In this document: positions 59,947 to 64,000 of the stretch, in pieces
Layout: every line of letters starts with the position of its first letter
Numbering within the stretch: the stretch's first letter is position 1
DNA from: Pisolithus tinctorius
Lineage: Eukaryota > Basidiomycota > Agaricomycetes > Boletales > Pisolithaceae
Reading direction: 5' to 3'
Assembly (NCBI GenBank): GCA_024663395.1
Contig: JANFAH010000005.1
Location: 1,116,001 to 1,180,000 of the forward strand
DNA length: 64,000 nucleotides
Made by a program: the position numbers and the translations under genes
Notes under the pieces: generated by a model
Database searches by the model: none
What the model was told of the DNA's origin: nothing
What the model saw: the letters and a program-made list of their open reading frames with translations, nothing else

Positions 59947-61359
59947 TCAAGAACTCGATGTAGTGGTCGATGCTCGCAACTGCTTTTGTTTTTCCTGTTC
60001 CAATCGCTGCCAAAACAAACTCAGTCCAAGTCATTGCGAAGGTGTAATCAAAGCGCACATGATACAAGAGCTGCACTGCCATCTGGATATTGGCAGGCTG
60101 ACCAGTGATCACTACAAGCCGTTCACCTTCACCGCCAGACGACGGTGCACCGTTGATGCCAGCACCAGGTTCCATAATCTTAATCTGGCTAGCGCTCAAG
60201 TGCCTGATCTCGTTGATCTTGCTCCCCCCCTTGCCAATGATGCATCCCACGAGATCGTTCGGGATGTATATTTGTTGGGTCTGGAGTTGCTGTGGTGGCT
60301 GATGCGAGTGTGGAACGTACGGCTGCGAAGAAGCATAACCAGGGACGTAAGAGGACCCCGTGTACGGCAATCTTCTCGAGTAGCTGGAGGGACGATAGCT
60401 AGAATGACCGACTGAGGGCATACGCTCCTGCGCCTCGATAAGGATATTGCCGATATAATAAGTCGCTATATGAATAGCATCCGCAACTCCCGCTACACTC
60501 AAAACCCGCTGTGGGTATAACGCATAAATTGAATGCAAGTGAAGAGCCAAGACGATACATACCTCAGTAGAGCCGGGGAGCATGCCTTCACTGGCATTGA
60601 GTCTTGCGCCGCTGGCATCCTGGATTTCCTTTATTTTACATCCTTGCTTCCCAATCACCGACCCCATGCGGGAATTGGGGATCATGAATTTGATGGTAAC
60701 GGCACGGCTGCCTGGAACAGAAGGTACGTCAAATGGCTCATCGTTAATGCGCCGAACGATGAGCCCAAAGGCCTGGTAGACAATTCGTATGAGAGTCGAA
60801 TGGGATTGGATGATGAACGGAAACTTGCTTTAGAAACGGCGTCGAGTGGACCACTGACGTTGAGGATCCTCTCTGGGTTTCCGGGGATGCTCTCAGAAAC
60901 GACAACACGGGCACCACTCTTGTCACGAATCTCGTTGACATGTGCTCCACCTCTCCCGATGATGATGGACGCGTCTTGAGTAACGATTAGGCAACGCATG
61001 TGAATCATGCCAGACGGCGGAGTGGGAGAGCTGACGGACGAAGAAGGTGCTGCGGACATGGTGGCAGAAGGCTTGGCACTATCGTCCGACCTGGAACGGT
61101 TGTCGCCCAATTTAGGGTCTGATGAGGATGGTTTGGGAGAAGGAGTAGACGCAGCCGTGTCTGCTATGGATGCGGGGGCTTCTGTCATATTCACATCATG
61201 AGTCATAGCAGACGCAGCAGACGAGCGGGAGTTGTAGTGATTTTGAGCGCGCGAATCATCCGCAGGGATTACGCCGGTATTTGCGCGCTTGTAATGTTTT
61301 TTATCGTCCGAGTCTGACGGGGAGCGAGACCGCTTGCGGTTGTTGTCGACCTCTGCCAT
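59947..61359 (-). CDS. Triple KH-domain RNA-binding protein (PCBP / Rnc1 / Hek2-like)
   Basis: A poly(C)-binding type protein that probably controls mRNA stability or translation. The start at 61359 (MAEVDNNRKRSRSPSDSD) is followed by about 110 disordered residues. Three KH domains follow, each with its GXXG loop: ASIIIGRGGAHVNEIRD, GSVIGKQGCKIKEIQD and GCIIGKGGSKINEIRH. Between the second and third is a Tyr/Ser/Pro-rich linker (SYRPSSYSRRLPYTG) and a Gln-rich stretch (HQPPQQLQTQQ). The open frame runs to 59921, but an intron starting gtgcgc after LLYH gives the better ending RLEQEKQKQLRASTTTSSS with a stop at 59947-59949. Other small introns lie near 60780-60830, 60670-60715 and 60510-60565. 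Confidence 0.9.
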
Positions 61360-61747
61360 GACCAATTTAGTGACTGAATATCTCTAATACACGGAAGGGA
61401 TTGGGGTGATGGCTTGATAGTGACAGGGATATGAAGGGTAGTTTGGACTGAACAATCGGAGGCGGGTTCTGATGGGGGAGGGGTCGAGGTGGTGAGGAAT
61501 GGTGGATGTGGACACGGTAATCGCTAATGGACCCAAGAAGAACTTACCTTTACAACCAAACTTCGTCCGAGCGCACACCAGCACAATCTCTAACAAACTC
61601 TGTGCCTTCGTCGAGCCCTGGCACGCGACGAGCCCACCAGACGGTAGCTAATGTTCACTGGCAAGCGGATATATTGTACACGACGACAGACTAGCCTACA
61701 GGCCCTCAAGGCCAAACAACACCACACACACCAACACAGGGGAGCAT
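61360..61747. other. Upstream region of the KH-domain gene
   Basis: About 390 bases, purine/pyrimidine-skewed, with repeated TCCC/ACACCA-like words near 61720-61740. It presumably contains the KH gene promoter and the 3' untranslated region of the deaminase gene. No gene is recognised. Confidence 0.4.
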
Positions 61748-63944
61748 TCAGTTTTGACCCTTTTCAGAACTCACCAACTCCAAGAGGAACTTAAACCATC
61801 GATCCTCCCACATCTGCATCAACTTCACCTTTTCAGCACCTTCTAGCATGGAGTACTGCGACAGAAACAGTTAGCCAAACAAACAAAGAGGGGGGGGAAG
61901 CCCACACGGACCGTAATGCTATCCCGCGCCAGATGTGCAAGTGTGAGGAGACCGGTCACTTCGCTTGCAACGACAACCTAAAGGTATTTTGAATGCAACC
62001 CATGATAGCAGCACATCCACCGCAGTGCCATTACCTGGTAAAAGTCATAAGACAAACCTATATTCTGAAATATAGCTGGGTCGTCTGAACTGAGGGCTAC
62101 TGGAACACCATGATTCAACAAGATTGGTAGTGGATGCATGGGCATCGATGCCGTCAAGCGCTGAAAATTAACATCAGCGACGAATCCATGAAGTGTAAAA
62201 TCGCCCGACCAAGATCTCATTACTGATTAAGGCGCGTCAAGGACAAAACGTACGTAGGTTAAATCCGCACTCACGAGATCGGACAAACTTCCAAAGCAAT
62301 TCCTTGTTCTCTGCATATTTGCATCAACTTGGGGTGCTTGACTAGCGAAAATCTTTCTCGGTGAGGTGAGTAACAATCCCACCGAACGCAATGAACCTCA
62401 CCCGTGCCCAATGCGTTTCGTTCCAAGAAGAATAGCATCATAAAGATTCTCGTCAGCTTTGGTCCCATCGCCACAGGTCTCCCCAGCATGGAAAATGTAA
62501 GGTATCGATACACCCTCGTGCTTTTGCCGTTCCTTGAACTGGAGGAGGGGTTCTAAGTAATCCTTCAACGGGATGAGTATATTTTCGTCCCCGACGAGGT
62601 CAAATCCTGAGCTAACGATCAACTTCTGCAGGATCACATTACCAAGTAGTCATACCAACGATGGTATCAGGAAACTCTTTCTTCATAACCAGACAGTCTT
62701 CCAGGTGCTCCTCTAATCCGGCCGCATCGCAATCCCGGATGACAGTATATATAACCTAGACGGCGCAATTTCAGCATTGCCACCTCATATATGATGACCT
62801 TCCAGGACTTTGGCATCAAAGAAGTCTTCCCTTTCTTGCTTGAAATTGTCTACTACTTGCTTAAATATCTTAAGCCATTCGATATGTGGCACGTCCATCT
62901 TTCCATCGGCGCCGACCATGAATCTATCGAAATAGTCTGACACAACAGGGACGGAGTAGAGAAGCACATACCTACGGGTGAAATTTATGCGTACCTCGAC
63001 GTAAAGTATGCCATCCGCAGCGATGTCTTCCAGAAACTGTCTGATGTACTGCCTCCATAGAGGTGTATAATATACAATGTTCTAGGAAATGAAAATTAAG
63101 TCATATGTAATACGACGGCTCGGGAGGAAAGCACCATATTCAATAAGGCCGCAGAGCGAAATTTGTCCCAGATCTGAGCGACACGGCAGTCATAACATGC
63201 ACAGTTCAGAAGTACAAGCTTGCGTGTTCCTCACCCGAATGTTATTATTGTGTGTGACATATGCAGCGCTGGGATTGATGGACATGTAGCCGGTCACCCA
63301 TCTGTCGAAACCTTCTGGACCTCCAAAAGTTTCATCGAACCGTTCGCGTGCCCGACTGAATGGGACCCAGGACATCGGTGGGTAACTTGGATCCGTCAAG
63401 GAAGAAGCCTCCGCAGGAAAATCTGGTGCTAGAGGTCTAATTTCTGGCACGATAGAAGAAATATTCGAGGAGGTAATGACCTCCGACGATCGGATATGGA
63501 AGGACGGGTATCGAAGCGCAAAGTGGAGTAGAGTATAGGGATCGACGGTCAGATCGAGATGGGCATGAAGAAGTGCGCCTTTTGGCATCTAACAGACTTA
63601 GTCCGAAAACCTCTGGCCAAGGAATTCTCTAGATACCTTCCTGATGATCCCAAAGAGGCGTGTGCTTGAAATTATAGCCTTCCCTGGTCAACGGCAACGT
63701 CAAGAGGACTAATCACAAAAACGGTGTTCAGACCTGTTAGGAACTCCATCCCCGGGAATGGATGTGGGACATTCTCATGTTCCACGCCCCAGACGGTTGT
63801 AGCCTCTTCAGTACGGATGCGACGGGCAATCTTATCAGCACATAACTCCATTGAGTGTGGTAGTCGTGTATGGTCAACACGGAAGGCTCTGTCTGCATTT
63901 ATCAATGCTGCACGCTTCTGCGTGTGCTCTTCAAGCGGGGTCAT
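61748..63944 (-). CDS. Adenosine deaminase, ADGF/CECR1 subfamily
   Basis: This enzyme hydrolyses adenosine to inosine and ammonia. The exon at 63672-63944 gives MTPLEEHTQKRAALINAD and DKIARRIRTEEATTVWG. The next has the metal-binding PKGALLHAHLDLTVDP (HxH). Later exons carry IPYIFHAGETCGDGTKADEN (zinc-binding His and catalytic Glu), TKRIGHGFSLVKHPKLM, GIALEVCPISNE and PVALSSDDPAIF (zinc-binding Asp). The ending EKVKLMQMWEDRWFKFLLEL (stop 61748-61750) is typical. About nine small introns interrupt it. No signal peptide is evident from the start at 63944, so it may be intracellular or the true start may lie further upstream near or beyond the window edge. Confidence 0.9.
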
Positions 63945-64000
63945 GTCGGATCGAGATCTGAAGCTGAAGATCTGAACGCTAAGCGCCTGCCTGATTCGAT

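Overview
This window is nuclear DNA from a filamentous basidiomycete, probably a mushroom-forming Agaricomycete. The genes are dense and broken by many introns of about 48-60 nt with GT..AG ends. Proteins match fungal orthologues exon by exon. Fungus-specific families are present (DUF6593, DUF1776, a SAP-domain kinase, fungal-type sesquiterpene synthases), along with a Tad-like LINE. The annotation rests on translation, splice-site reading and recalled family motifs; no database search was run.

Layout. 0-42.7 kb is a gene-dense housekeeping region: the 3' part of methylenetetrahydrofolate reductase (+), MCM7 (+), kexin protease (-), an IRS4-like EH-domain protein (-), an ECM15-like thiamine-binding-fold protein (+), ATG9 (-), 2-isopropylmalate synthase (-), glutamyl-tRNA synthetase (+), a DUF6593 protein (-), a double-SAP protein kinase (+), an external alternative NADH dehydrogenase with EF-hands (+), CLP1 (-), a Dal5-type MFS transporter (+), an unrecognised protein (-), CTF18 (-), ATP synthase beta (+), tRNA-Ser(AGA) (+) and a DUF1776 protein (+). 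42.7-55.6 kb is an accessory, repeat-rich island. A unit made of a cyclic phosphodiesterase gene (+) and a convergent sesquiterpene synthase gene (-) occurs twice, about 10.06 kb apart. Between the copies lie a 6.57-kb LINE, a large inverted repeat and an inverted fragment of the same unit. 55.6-64 kb returns to single-copy genes: an arrestin-like protein (-), BRX1 (-), a triple-KH RNA-binding protein (-) and an ADGF-type adenosine deaminase (-, near the right edge).

How the genes relate. Most neighbours are unrelated housekeeping functions: replication (MCM7, CTF18), mitochondrial energy (NDE, ATP2), RNA processing and ribosome assembly (CLP1, BRX1, KH protein), secretion and autophagy (kexin, ATG9), and amino-acid/one-carbon metabolism (MTHFR, LEU4). 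Several pairs share short divergent promoters (IRS4-like/ECM15-like about 120 bp, CTF18/ATP2 about 200 bp, LEU4/GluRS about 210 bp, CLP1/MFS about 250 bp). The terpene synthase pair has no recognisable P450 or other tailoring gene inside the window.

Most interesting points: the LEU4 protein carries its C-terminal regulatory module twice; the double-SAP kinase has alanine where the beta-3 lysine should be; the phosphodiesterase/terpene-synthase unit is duplicated, with one phosphodiesterase copy decayed and both synthases open; and the LINE has a 13-bp target-site duplication inside an inverted repeat, next to a 55-bp hairpin insertion with its own 6-bp duplication.
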